NCBI RefSeq assembly: GCF_005877005.1
Contig: NZ_SSNH01000008.1
Coordinates: forward strand, 62,001-126,000
DNA from: Sinomonas susongensis
Lineage (GTDB): Bacteria > Actinomycetota > Actinomycetes > Actinomycetales > Micrococcaceae
Direction: 5' to 3'
Length of the DNA: 64,000 nucleotides
Shown here: positions 54,072 through 63,062 of the stretch, one piece after another
Position numbering within the stretch: position 1 is the first letter of the stretch
How the letters are laid out: each line of letters begins with the position of its first letter
Translations under genes and position numbers: made by a program
The notes under the pieces: model-generated
What the model was told of the DNA's origin: nothing
Databases searched by the model: none
The model's input: the letters and a program-made list of their open reading frames with translations, nothing else

Positions 54072-54875
54072 TCAGCCGGCGACGGGGCGGATGGCCCAGG
54101 TGAAGGCCTCTTCTTGGGGGGCTTTGTATTCGAGGCCGATGTAGCCGTCGTAGCCGAGTTCGCGGGAGCGGGTGATCCATTCGCCCAGGGGAAGGCTGCC
54201 GGTGCCGGGGGCCCCGCGCCCGGGGTTGTCCGCGATCTGGATGTGCCCGAAGTCCTTGGCGTGGTCCTCGATGACCGCGGGGACGTCGTCGCCGTTCACG
54301 GCGAGGTGATAGAAGTCGGCCAGGAGCTTGAGGTTCTCGACGCCTGCTCCTGCATACTCTGCGGTCTTGGCGATGACGGCCAGAGCATCGGCGGCAGTCT
54401 TGAGGGGGTAGGCCGGGGTGCCGGAGACGGGCTCGAGCAGGACGGTGCCGCCGATCTCGGCGATTCCCTTGGCTGCGGCCGCGAGGTTCTCAACGGCCAG
54501 CTCGTCCTGGGCCTCGGGGCTGGCGCCTTCGAGCCGATTGCCGTAGAGGGCGTTGAAGGCCCGGGTGCCGAGGCGCTCGCCGATAGCGGCGACCACGGCG
54601 ATGTTGGCCTTGAACTCGCTCTCTCGGCCGGTCCACGAGACCAGGCCGCGGTCGCCGCCGGGCATGTCGCCGGCGAAGAAGTTCAGTCCGCTCAGCTGCA
54701 CCCCGGCGTCACGGACGGCCGCGACGAACGCGTCGACGTCCTTGTCCGCGGGGACGGACTCGGGGAAGGGCCACCAGAACTCGACGGCGTCGAAGCCCGC
54801 AGCCTTGGCCGCGGCCGGGCGCTCGAGCAGCGGCAGCTCGGTAAGGAGGATGGAGCAGTTCACCGTGTACGTCAT
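54072..54875 (-). CDS. hyi: Hydroxypyruvate isomerase
   Basis: The 267-aa TIM-barrel isomerase interconverts hydroxypyruvate and tartronate semialdehyde. Sequence in order: YTVNCSILLTELPLLERPAAAKAAGFDAVEFWWPF, GLNFFAGDMPGGDRGLVSW, LLEPVSGTPAYPLKTAADA, LADFYHLAVNGDDV and HIQIADNPGRGAPGTGSL, all typical of Hyi. ATG 54875 follows AGGAAGG and gives MTYTVNCS; the frame opens earlier at 55034. It heads the operon hyi-glxR-gcl-glxK-allB behind a good promoter at 54932-54961. Confidence 0.95.
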   Translation of the reverse strand: MTYTVNCSILLTELPLLERPAAAKAAGFDAVEFWWPFPESVPADKDVDAFVAAVRDAGVQLSGLNFFAGDMPGGDRGLVSWTGRESEFKANIAVVAAIGERLGTRAFNALYGNRLEGASPEAQDELAVENLAAAAKGIAEIGGTVLLEPVSGTPAYPLKTAADALAVIAKTAEYAGAGVENLKLLADFYHLAVNGDDVPAVIEDHAKDFGHIQIADNPGRGAPGTGSLPLGEWITRSRELGYDGYIGLEYKAPQEEAFTWAIRPVAG

Positions 54876-54907
54876 TGTCGGACCTTCCTGCTTTGCTTTC
54901 GCAATGT

Positions 54908-54921
54908 GGAATAAGAATTCC
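54908..54921. promoter_or_regulatory. Inverted repeat in the hyi leader
   Basis: GGAAT-N4-ATTCC lies just downstream of the predicted hyi transcription start. GGAATTC/GAATTCC arms also frame the element at 62306-62338. It may be an operator of the same regulator; the match is partial. Confidence 0.4.
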
Positions 54922-54931
54922 TCTTGATGAA

Positions 54932-54961
54932 AGTGTAGGGCCGCGCTCTGACCGCGGTCAA
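54932..54961 (-). promoter_or_regulatory. Promoter of the hyi-glxR-gcl-glxK-allB operon
   Basis: On the minus strand, TTGACC (54961-54956), an 18-bp spacer and TACACT (54937-54932). The perfect palindrome TGACCGCGGTCA (54949-54960) overlaps the -35 box and is a candidate repressor or activator site. Confidence 0.65.
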
Positions 54962-55032
54962 CCCAGGCCTGCGGGTCCCGCCGGGCCCCGGGCCACTGGC
55001 GTTTCTGGTCAAGCGCGGTGAACAATGGCCAC

Positions 55033-55305
55033 ATGGCCAGTTACGTTGGCGCGGAACGCGCTTCAAGTACAGACCCCCGTGACTGGGGCAGGGCTCTCGC
55101 GGTCGCTCTCGAGCGGCTTCTGGAAGCAGCACGACTCGACGGACGCTACGCGCAGCACGAGCATCTGTGCGGGGTGGACCTCGTACTCCGGATCGAAGAG
55201 GACGGCGACGGCGCCAAGGTCACGGTTCGGTGGGTCCCCGAGGACGGCGGCGAGCAGAACGGCGGCGAGCAGGACGGCGGCGAGAAGGAGAAGCTCGCCA
55301 GCTGA
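55033..55305 (+). CDS. Small hypothetical protein
   Basis: The 90-aa protein has a helical first half (WGRALAVALERLLEAARLDGRYA), a short beta stretch (GVDLVLRIEEDGDGAKVTVRWVPEDG) and an acidic Gly/Glu/Asn tail with three GGEQ-type repeats. No known domain. GTG 55018 is in frame, but AACAAT followed by 6 nt precedes ATG 55033, favouring that start. It is divergent from hyi and convergent with the SRPBCC gene, with 4 bp between stops. Function unknown. Confidence 0.6.
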   Translation: MASYVGAERASSTDPRDWGRALAVALERLLEAARLDGRYAQHEHLCGVDLVLRIEEDGDGAKVTVRWVPEDGGEQNGGEQDGGEKEKLAS

Positions 55306-55309
55306 ACCC

Positions 55310-55792
55310 CTAGCCTGTTGCGGGGCCGCCGTCGGACACTTCGGTACGGGCCCCGGACTGACCTTCCTCGACGAGTCGTTTGATATCTTCCAGAATTGGC
55401 ATCCACGACTTCTTGGCCATGCTCTCGGCCTCGGACCGGGTCGGACTGTTGCCGTGGGTCAGCGTGAGGTTCGTCGCTCCGCCGACTTCAGAGAGCTCGT
55501 AGGTGACGTGGTGGTAGTTCTCCGGGCTGTCCGCGGTACCCGCCATCGGACTCCAGTGGGTCGTCTTGAGGAGCCTGCCCGGTTCGTAGGCCAACACCGT
55601 CCCCTTGTCGACGTACCGCTGCCCTTTCCATTCGCCTGACCAAGTGATCTGTCCACCAGGGCGCCAGTCTGCCTCAACTGTCGTTCCGTGGAGGTACTGG
55701 GCGACGAGTTCGGGGACCACGAGGGCGTCCCAGACCCGCTCCGCCGGAGCCTCGATCGCAACGGAGACCTGAGCCGAATAGGTTTCAGCCAT
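55310..55792 (-). CDS. SRPBCC/AHSA1-like protein
   Basis: The 160-aa START-like fold protein has VSVAIEAPAERVWDALVVPELVAQYLHGTTVEADWRPGG at the N-terminus, ITWSGEWKGQRYVDKGTVLAYEPGRLLKTTHWSP in the middle and a long C-terminal helix (SWMPILEDIKRLVE). These match the 'activator of Hsp90 ATPase homologue 1-like' group. Ligand and role are unknown; there is no evident link to purine catabolism. ATG 55792 is preceded by TAAAGT plus 6 nt, another probable leaderless start. Confidence 0.85.
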   Translation of the reverse strand: MAETYSAQVSVAIEAPAERVWDALVVPELVAQYLHGTTVEADWRPGGQITWSGEWKGQRYVDKGTVLAYEPGRLLKTTHWSPMAGTADSPENYHHVTYELSEVGGATNLTLTHGNSPTRSEAESMAKKSWMPILEDIKRLVEEGQSGARTEVSDGGPATG

Positions 55793-55818
55793 GCCGGGAC
55801 TTTACACCCGCCGACAGA

Positions 55819-55854
55819 CCTCCGCCCCCGGCGTTGCGCGACCGGGGGCGGAGG
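55819..55854. terminator. Strong G/C hairpin after the maeB-allE operon
   Basis: CCTCCGCCCCCGG (55819-55831) and CCGGGGGCGGAGG (55842-55854) form a perfect 13-bp stem with a 10-nt loop and no T-run. It separates allE from the SRPBCC gene. The rest of 55793-56028 has no ORF. Confidence 0.7.
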
Positions 55855-55988
55855 GGCTCGGCCGCGCGGGCCCGCTTGCGGCAGCAGGGGAGCTGCAGCA
55901 CAGGCGCGCGGCAGGTGGGTACGACGGCGCGGAGCGGCTCAGCGCCAGTCCGGCCCCGCGCCGTCGTGCTTGGGGGCCCGCAACGCCA

Positions 55989-56027
55989 GCCCCGCCCAGC
56001 AGAGGAGGGATGCGGTTGGGGCGGGGC
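55989..56027 (-). terminator. Hairpin immediately after allE
   Basis: GCCCCGCCC (55989-55997) and GGGCGGGGC (56019-56027) form a perfect 9-bp stem, beginning 1 bp after the allE stop on the minus strand. Confidence 0.5.
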
Positions 56028-56028
56028 G

Positions 56029-56838
56029 TCAGGTGAGGCGGATCTGCCGGTTGACGTCCTTGTAGAGGAGATAGCGGAAGCGGCCGGGGCCGCCCGCGTA
56101 GCACGCCTGGGGGCAGAACGCGCGGAGCCACATGAAATCGCCGGCCTCGACCTCGACCCAGTCGTCGTTCAGGCGGTACACGGCCTTGCCCTCGAGGACG
56201 AAGAGCCCGTGCTCCATGACGTGGGTCTCGGCGAACGGGATCACGCCCCCGGGCTCGAACGTCACGATGTTGACGTGCATGTCGTGCGCGAGATCGTCCG
56301 GGTCGGCGAAGCGCGTCGTGGACCAGACGCCGTTCACATTGGGCATAGGGGTGGGCGCGACGTCCTTGTCGCTCGTCACGAAGCTCTTGGCCTCGTAGCC
56401 CTCGAGCCGCTCGTACGCCTTGCGGATCCACTGGAACGAGGCGATGTCGGTTGATTCGTTGGCGAGCGACCAGTCCGCCCCCGCCGCTAGGTAGGCGTAG
56501 CCGCCCTCCTCGAGATGGTGGGTCTCGCCGTCGAGCGTGAGCGTGATCTTCCCCTTCGTCAGGAAGACGACGCCCTCGACGCCAGCCTCCGGCTCCGGCT
56601 TCTTCGAGCCGCCGCCGGGGCCGACCTCGACGATGAGCTGCGAGAAGGTTGTCGCGAAGCCCGCGATGGGCCGCGCGAGGATCCACGAGCGCGTGTTCTC
56701 CCAGCCCGGGAGCCGGCTCGTGACGATGTCGCGCAGCACGCCCTTGGGGATGACCGTGTAGGCCTCCTTGACGATCGCGCGGTCCGTGAGGAGCTGCGTC
56801 TGCGGAGGCAGGCCGCCCTCGGGGTAGAAGTAGCTCAT
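56029..56838 (-). CDS. allE: (S)-Ureidoglycine aminohydrolase
   Basis: The 269-aa bicupin manganese enzyme releases ammonia from ureidoglycine to give ureidoglycolate, after allantoate hydrolysis. [21 protein letters not shown] opens the chain. The first cupin includes FLTKGKITLTLDGETHHLEEGGYAYL. The second carries the metal site in PFAETHVMEHGLFVLEGKAVYRLNDDWVEVEAGDFMWLRAFCPQACYAGG. It ends KDVNRQIRL, all close to AllE. ATG 56838 overlaps the stop of the preceding gene as ATGA, so it is the last gene of the maeB-aceB-DUF6986-allE run. Confidence 0.95.
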   Translation of the reverse strand: MSYFYPEGGLPPQTQLLTDRAIVKEAYTVIPKGVLRDIVTSRLPGWENTRSWILARPIAGFATTFSQLIVEVGPGGGSKKPEPEAGVEGVVFLTKGKITLTLDGETHHLEEGGYAYLAAGADWSLANESTDIASFQWIRKAYERLEGYEAKSFVTSDKDVAPTPMPNVNGVWSTTRFADPDDLAHDMHVNIVTFEPGGVIPFAETHVMEHGLFVLEGKAVYRLNDDWVEVEAGDFMWLRAFCPQACYAGGPGRFRYLLYKDVNRQIRLT

Positions 56839-58244
56839 CGTGACGCTCCTTGGGGTTCTGCAGCCGGAGCCGCAACGGTGCTCGCAGGGGTCTGTTCCGC
56901 CGCGCGCGAGTGGGCCGGGCGTGGTTGGGCCAGGCGGGGTTGGGCCAGGCGGGGGTGTGCGAGGTGGGTGAGGTCGAGCTCGGACAGGCCGGTCGAGGCG
57001 TGGACCTCGTCGGCTCCCACCGCGCCGCACTGGACTCCCCGGAGCACGAAGGCCGCGAGGGCGCGGGCGGTCGCGGGCTCGTCGAGGACGGCCCCCGCCG
57101 TCTGCCGGACGTAGTTGCCAAGCCGCTCGGCGGCCTTCGGCAGGCCTTCCCGGTAGAACGCATACGTCGCGATGTAGCGCGTGGGGAGCTGGTGGGCGTG
57201 GAGGTCCCAGCCCTGGTAGAAGCCGCGCTCGAGGGAACGGCGAACGAGCCGAGCGTGGAGCTTCCACGCCTCCTCGCGTTGGTCGGCGTCGCCCACGGGA
57301 AGGACGTTGGTCGAGCCGTCGGAGAGGCGGATCCCCGTCCCCGCGACTGCGAGCTGCATGACCTCCTTGGCGAAGTCCGCCGCAGGGTGTTCCATCGACT
57401 GGTACGCGGCGGCGATCTGGAGCGAGGCCGAATAGTCGTACGTGCCGTAGTGGAGCGCCGTGATCCGGCCGTCGGCCTGATGGGGGAGCTGGGCCACGGG
57501 GTGGCTGCCGTCCGCGCCGATGATGATCTGCGGCGTCTCCACTTGGACCTCGAAGCCGAGGCGCCCCGGTCGGAGGCCTAGCGAAGATTCAAGGCGTTCG
57601 ACGGCGTAGACCATCGCCTTGACCTGGTCGACCGTGCTCACCTTGGGCAGCGTGAGGACGAGCCCCTCAGGCACGCCGCCCGACTGCACGAGCCGCGAGA
57701 CGAACAGCTCGAGCGTCCGGAGCCCGCGCCGGCGGGTGGCCTCCTCGAGGCACTTGAAGCGGATGCCGATGAACGGCGTCGCCGTCCCGGACGCGATCGC
57801 GGCGGTGACTTGGTCCGCCGCCCGGATGGCCTCGGCGTCCTCCGTCGCGTCGGGATCCTGGGACCTGCCCGCGGCGAGATAGCCATCCTCGAAGTCGATC
57901 CGCAGGTCCTCGATCGGCTCGTCCCTCAGCTTCGCCTCGACGCGCGGGGCGATCTCCGCGGCTAGCCCGGGGGCGAGGCCGACGAGTTCGGCCAGACGCC
58001 GGATCCCGCCCGCCTCGGCCGCCGCGGCGAGAGCCTGCTGGCCCCAATCCGCGGCGAGCGACGGCGAGTAGCGGTCCGCGGGCACGTACACCGTGTGCAC
58101 GGGCTGGCGGGTGCCGGCGTCTCCGGGGTAGCTGTCGGCGAGGAGCCGGTCGGTGTCGGCGAGGCCTGCGTCGATCCGCTCGTAGTCGCCGTCGTCGAAC
58201 ACCCGCGGCGGCAGTTCGGGCGGGTTGGAGGGGAGGCTCATCAT
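56835..58244 (-). CDS. DUF6986 aldolase/citrate-lyase-like protein
   Basis: The 469-aa protein resembles the HpcH/HpaI aldolase and citrate-lyase beta barrel: [13 protein letters not shown] near residue 120, [50 protein letters not shown], and [12 protein letters not shown] with a catalytic-type Glu. [12 protein letters not shown] follows. Homologues of this uncharacterised family occur in allantoin/ureide clusters beside malate synthase. The C-terminus has degenerate (R)LAQPR repeats followed by an Ala/Pro tail that are not part of the barrel. ATG ATG at 58244/58241 overlaps the aceB stop. The reaction is unknown; action on a glyoxylate-derived acid is inferred from neighbours. Confidence 0.8.
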   Translation of the reverse strand: MMSLPSNPPELPPRVFDDGDYERIDAGLADTDRLLADSYPGDAGTRQPVHTVYVPADRYSPSLAADWGQQALAAAAEAGGIRRLAELVGLAPGLAAEIAPRVEAKLRDEPIEDLRIDFEDGYLAAGRSQDPDATEDAEAIRAADQVTAAIASGTATPFIGIRFKCLEEATRRRGLRTLELFVSRLVQSGGVPEGLVLTLPKVSTVDQVKAMVYAVERLESSLGLRPGRLGFEVQVETPQIIIGADGSHPVAQLPHQADGRITALHYGTYDYSASLQIAAAYQSMEHPAADFAKEVMQLAVAGTGIRLSDGSTNVLPVGDADQREEAWKLHARLVRRSLERGFYQGWDLHAHQLPTRYIATYAFYREGLPKAAERLGNYVRQTAGAVLDEPATARALAAFVLRGVQCGAVGADEVHASTGLSELDLTHLAHPRLAQPRLAQPRPAHSRAAEQTPASTVAAPAAEPQGASR

Positions 58245-59839
58245 CCCACCAGCTCGTAGGCGGGGGTGGTCAGGAAGTCCGTGTAGTCCTCGGAAAGGCA
58301 GATGTCCGCGATGAGGCGGCTCGCCGGCTCGTAGAAGTCGGCGAACTGCCGCGGAGCCACCTCGCCGCGCAGGCGCTCCGTCTCCTCTGCGAGGATGCGC
58401 TCGACGAGCTCGCGCGTCACGGTGTTCCCGGTGTCGGCGAGGACGACCTTGTTGCGGATCTGCTGCCACACCTGCGAGCGGGAGATCTCCGCGGTGGCCG
58501 CGTCTTCCATGAGGTTGTGGATCGCCACGGCGCCGTTGCCCGAGAGCCACACGGCCGTGTAGGCGATGGCGACGTAGAGGTTGAGGTGCAGGCCCTCCTC
58601 CGTCGCGACCCCCTCGGTCGATGCGATGTCGAGCAGCTGCTCCGCGGTCACGTGGACTTCGGGACGCTGGCGGCCCACCTGGTTCGGCTTGTCGCCGAGG
58701 ACCCGGTCGAAGACCTCCTGGCACGTCCCGACGAGGTCGGGGTGCGCGACCCACGAACCGTCGAAGCCGTCGGTGGCCTCGCGGGTCTTGTCGGCGCGGA
58801 CCTTCTCGATGGCGGCGGCTGTGGTCTCGGGCTCCCTGCGGTTCGGGATGAACGCCGCCATCCCGCCCATCGCGAAGGCGCCGCGCTTGTGGCACGTCTG
58901 GACGAGGAGCTCCGTGTAGGCCCGCATGAACGGCGCCGTCATCACGACCGACGCGCGGTCCGGAAGGGTGAACTGCTCGCCCGCGTCCCGGAAGTACTTG
59001 ATGATGCTGAAGAGGTAGTCCCAACGGCCAGCGTTGAGGCCCGACGCGTGGTCGCGGAGCTCGTACAGGATCTCGTCCATCTCGAACGCGGCCGGGATCG
59101 TCTCGATGAGCACAGTCGCCCGGATCGTGCCCTGCGCGATCCCCAGGTAGTCCTGGGCGAACACGAAGATCTCGTTCCAGAGGCGCGCCTCGAGGTGGCT
59201 CTCCATCTTGGGGAGGTAGTAGTACGGCCCGCGGCCGGAGTCGAGGAGGAGCTTGGCCACGTGGAAGAAGTGCAGGCCGAAGTCCACGAGCGCACCCGAG
59301 GCGGGTTCGCCGTCGACGAGGACGTGCCGCTCATCCATGTGCCACCCGCGCGGTCGGGTGACGACGACGGCCAGCGGGGCATCGGTGCGGAGGCGGTACT
59401 CCTTGCCCTCGGGCGAGGTGTAGGAGAGGGTCCCCCTGGCCGCGTCGCGCAGGTTCAGGACTGAGTCGACGACGTTGCTCCAGTGGGGGCTCGAGGCGTC
59501 CTCCATGTCGGCAAGCCAGACCTTCGCACCCGAGTTGAGGGCGTTGATGGCCATCTTGGCCGGGCTCGCGGGCCCGGTCATCTCGACGCGACGGTCCTGG
59601 AGCGGCGCCGGCGCCTCCGCGACCTTCCAGTCGGCCGCCCGGATCTCCGCCGTCTCCGGCAGGAAGTCGAGCCTGCCCGTGGAGGCCGCCTCCGCGCGTC
59701 GTGCCTTGCGTGCCTCGAGGCGGGCCCTGCGCTCGCCGGCGAAGCGGCGGTGCAGTTCCTCGACGAAGGCGAGTGCCTCGTCGGTGAGGACCTCCTCGGC
59801 GCGGTCGACGGGGTGGTTGTCGGTCACAGTGATGGCCAT
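58241..59839 (-). CDS. aceB: Malate synthase A
   Basis: The 532-aa enzyme condenses glyoxylate with acetyl-CoA to malate. Family features are [64 protein letters not shown], the active-site segment [29 protein letters not shown] and [13 protein letters not shown]. Length is that of form A, not G. It is 74 nt downstream of malic enzyme and overlaps the DUF6986 gene, giving a route glyoxylate-malate-pyruvate. Isocitrate lyase is absent, so the glyoxylate here most likely comes from ureidoglycolate. Confidence 0.96.
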   Translation of the reverse strand: MAITVTDNHPVDRAEEVLTDEALAFVEELHRRFAGERRARLEARKARRAEAASTGRLDFLPETAEIRAADWKVAEAPAPLQDRRVEMTGPASPAKMAINALNSGAKVWLADMEDASSPHWSNVVDSVLNLRDAARGTLSYTSPEGKEYRLRTDAPLAVVVTRPRGWHMDERHVLVDGEPASGALVDFGLHFFHVAKLLLDSGRGPYYYLPKMESHLEARLWNEIFVFAQDYLGIAQGTIRATVLIETIPAAFEMDEILYELRDHASGLNAGRWDYLFSIIKYFRDAGEQFTLPDRASVVMTAPFMRAYTELLVQTCHKRGAFAMGGMAAFIPNRREPETTAAAIEKVRADKTREATDGFDGSWVAHPDLVGTCQEVFDRVLGDKPNQVGRQRPEVHVTAEQLLDIASTEGVATEEGLHLNLYVAIAYTAVWLSGNGAVAIHNLMEDAATAEISRSQVWQQIRNKVVLADTGNTVTRELVERILAEETERLRGEVAPRQFADFYEPASRLIADICLSEDYTDFLTTPAYELVG

Positions 59840-59913
59840 TGCGTACTTTCCTTCTCCCTGGTCTGAAGTCTTGGCCTGGAGCCCTGGCCCCGGAGGGCGC
59901 GGGCCTCGAAGAG

Positions 59914-61296
<1,383 letters not shown>

Positions 61297-61340
61297 TGAA
61301 TCGTCCTTCGGTCGGGGGAGGCATCAGCCTCGGTTCGTTT

Positions 61341-61353
61341 TCCGTAGTACGGA
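61341..61353. promoter_or_regulatory. Palindromic operator candidate at the malic-enzyme promoter
   Basis: TCCGTA-G-TACGGA is a perfect palindrome adjoining the malic-enzyme -10 box and the predicted start. It shares TTCCGTA/TACGGA half-sites with 47938-47968. Its position suits repression by the divergent IclR protein. Confidence 0.6.
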
Positions 61354-61381
61354 TATTATTGTCTGTATCTTGGAAAAACAA
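61353..61381 (-). promoter_or_regulatory. Promoter of the malic enzyme-aceB-DUF6986-allE operon
   Basis: On the minus strand, TTGTTT (61381-61376), a 17-bp spacer and TAATAT (61358-61353). A plausible IclR-gene promoter (TTGACG near 61400) lies on the other strand. Confidence 0.65.
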
Positions 61382-61490
61382 GTCCCGCTGGCTTGCCTTG
61401 ACGGGCACGGTATCGTGAGATAGCCGCAGAGTTTCCGGGATGCGGATAATATTTGCCGGAGATCACCGGCGGCTACCCCACGGAGGAGAC

Positions 61491-62246
61491 ATGGCCGAGA
61501 AGGCCTCAGGCGGCGTCCAGTCGGTCGAGCGGGTTTTCGAACTCCTCGAACTCATCACGGACGCGGGCGGGGACGTGACGCTGAGCGAGCTGTCGGCGTC
61601 GACCGAGCTCCCGCTCCCCACCATCCACCGGCTGCTGCGGACACTCGTCGCCTTGGGCTACGTCCGGCAGCTGCCCAACCGCCGCTATGCGCTCGGCCCC
61701 CGGCTCATCCGCCTGGGCGAGGGTGCCAACAAGCAGCTCGGCGCCCTCGCGCAGCCCGAGCTCAAGACCCTCGTCGAGACCCTCGGCGAGACGGCGAACA
61801 TGGCCGTGCTCGATTCGGACATGGTCATCTACGTTGCCCAGGTCCCTTCGCTGCACTCGATGCGCATGTTCACCGAGGTCGGCCGCCGGGCCCACATGCA
61901 CGACACCGGCGTCGGCAAGGCGATCCTTGCCCAACTCGACGACGAGCAGGTTCGGGCGATCGTCGCCCGGCAGGGAATGCCGACCCCCACGACGTACAGC
62001 ATCGGCGATGTGGAGACCCTCCTCGCCGACCTCGACAAGATCCGCGCGCGCGGATATGCGATCGACGAGCAGGAGCAGGAGATCGGCGTCCGGTGCTTCT
62101 CCATGGCCGTCCCGAACGCGCCGACGCCCTCGGCGATCTCCGTCTCGGGCCCCGTCTCCCGGGTCGACGAGACCTTCGGGGAGCGCGCCGTGCCGGCGCT
62201 CCGTGCCGCGGCGGAGCGCATCTCGGCCGAGCTCAACAGGGCGTAG
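61491..62246 (+). CDS. IclR family transcriptional regulator (AllR-like by context)
   Basis: The 251-aa regulator has an N-terminal winged helix (VQSVERVFELLELITDAGGDVTLSELSASTELPLPTIHRLLRTLVALGYVRQ). The C-terminal effector domain contains MAVLDSDMVIYVAQVPS, MHDTGVGKAILAQLDD and RGYAIDEQEQEIGVRCFSMAVPN, all canonical IclR. Effectors of the AllR branch include glyoxylate and allantoin products; assignment here is by neighbourhood. ATG 61491 follows GGAGGAG; the frame opens earlier at 61440. It lies between the malic-enzyme operon and guaD, flanked by related palindromes. Confidence 0.93.
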   Translation: MAEKASGGVQSVERVFELLELITDAGGDVTLSELSASTELPLPTIHRLLRTLVALGYVRQLPNRRYALGPRLIRLGEGANKQLGALAQPELKTLVETLGETANMAVLDSDMVIYVAQVPSLHSMRMFTEVGRRAHMHDTGVGKAILAQLDDEQVRAIVARQGMPTPTTYSIGDVETLLADLDKIRARGYAIDEQEQEIGVRCFSMAVPNAPTPSAISVSGPVSRVDETFGERAVPALRAAAERISAELNRA

Positions 62247-62252
62247 CCGCCA

Positions 62253-62278
62253 CGGGCCGAACCGCTCCGGTCGGCCCG
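62253..62278 (+). terminator. Hairpin after the IclR gene
   Basis: CGGGCCGA (62253-62260) and TCGGCCCG (62271-62278) form a perfect 8-bp stem with a 10-nt loop, 6 bp after the stop. There is no T-run. Confidence 0.55.
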
Positions 62279-62305
62279 CGACCGGCTTCCGATGCCGAGA
62301 AAGTG

Positions 62306-62338
62306 GGAATTCCTTCCGAGTGGCGGAAGTCGAATTCC
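62306..62338. promoter_or_regulatory. Nested inverted repeat upstream of guaD
   Basis: The outer arms GGAATTC (62306-62312) and GAATTCC (62332-62338) enclose inner arms TTCCG (62314-62318) and CGGAA (62324-62328). The inner TTCCG-N5-CGGAA resembles the palindromes at 47938 and 61341, so it is a candidate IclR operator for guaD and the permease. Confidence 0.6.
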
Positions 62339-62405
62339 AAAAATATGTCGGAAACTATGGTGCGCATCACCATCTGCCGCTACCGTTGAAGGGTCACGGC
62401 GGGCC

Positions 62406-62507
62406 GCCGGGCGATCTGGGAGCAGATCCCCGAGGGCTATCTACCAGGCAACCTCAATTCAGAGCTTTCGAAGTCTGGTCAGGCCTGGACTGCACGGATA
62501 TCCCGGC
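62406..62507 (+). promoter_or_regulatory. Branched-stem RNA leader candidate before guaD
   Basis: A closing stem GCCGGG/CCCGGC (62406-62411 with 62502-62507) encloses hairpin GATCTG-GGAG-CAGATC (62413-62428) and stem CCAGGC/GCCTGG (62444-62449 with 62483-62488) around a 33-nt loop. The layout suggests a structured leader or riboswitch-like element. The 303-bp gap 62247-62549 contains no ORF with a plausible protein. Confidence 0.35.
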
Positions 62508-62549
62508 TACTCGGCGAGGCCAGACTTCCCCCAAGCGAGGGAGTCTCCC

Positions 62550-63053
62550 ATGACCACCACCCCCAGCCGCACGTCCGCCCAAGCCGACAGACTCTTCCTG
62601 AGCCGGGCAGTAGAGCTGGCTGCGCAGAATGTCCTCGACCACGGTGGCCCCTTCGGCGCCGTCGTCGTCACGGCAGACGGCCGGGCCTTCGACGGCGTCA
62701 ACCGCGTCACCGCGAGCAACGACCCGACCGCCCACGCCGAAGTCACCGCCATCCGCACCGCCTGTAGGGAGCTCGGGACCTTCGACCTCACTGGCGCGAC
62801 GCTGTATTCGAGCTGCGAGCCCTGCCCGATGTGCCTCGCGTCCGCGCTGTGGGCCCGGATCGCCTGCGTCCAGTTCGCAGCGGACCGGCACGATGCCGCG
62901 AGCGCCGGCTTCGACGACGCCGTCTTCTACGACTACTTCGACACCCCTGTCGAAGAGCGGTCGATGCCCGTGCTGCACACCGAGCCCGAGGGAGTCAGCC
63001 GCATGGCCCCCTTCGAGCAGTGGGCGGCCTTCGCGCAGCGCGTCGAATACTGA
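62550..63053 (+). CDS. guaD: Guanine deaminase-like nucleoside/tRNA-type deaminase
   Basis: The 167-aa zinc deaminase of the cytidine deaminase-like fold has its active-site His62-Ala-Glu64 in PTAHAEVTAIR, with zinc ligands Cys92 and Cys95 in SSCEPCPMCLA. The C-terminal MPVLHTEPEGVSRMAPFEQW region is longer than in TadA and resembles Bacillus-type guanine deaminase, which forms xanthine. The adjacent purine permease and purine operons support this over tRNA deamination. ATG 62550 follows GAGGGAG. The frame opens earlier at 62292, but that part is the leader. Confidence 0.88.
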   Translation: MTTTPSRTSAQADRLFLSRAVELAAQNVLDHGGPFGAVVVTADGRAFDGVNRVTASNDPTAHAEVTAIRTACRELGTFDLTGATLYSSCEPCPMCLASALWARIACVQFAADRHDAASAGFDDAVFYDYFDTPVEERSMPVLHTEPEGVSRMAPFEQWAAFAQRVEY

Positions 63054-63062
63054 GGCGCCGCC

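Noticed and set aside
62406-62507. Canonical purine riboswitch
   Set aside because: A linker resembles the consensus, but the hairpin loops and the first junction strand do not match. It is kept only as a structured-leader candidate.
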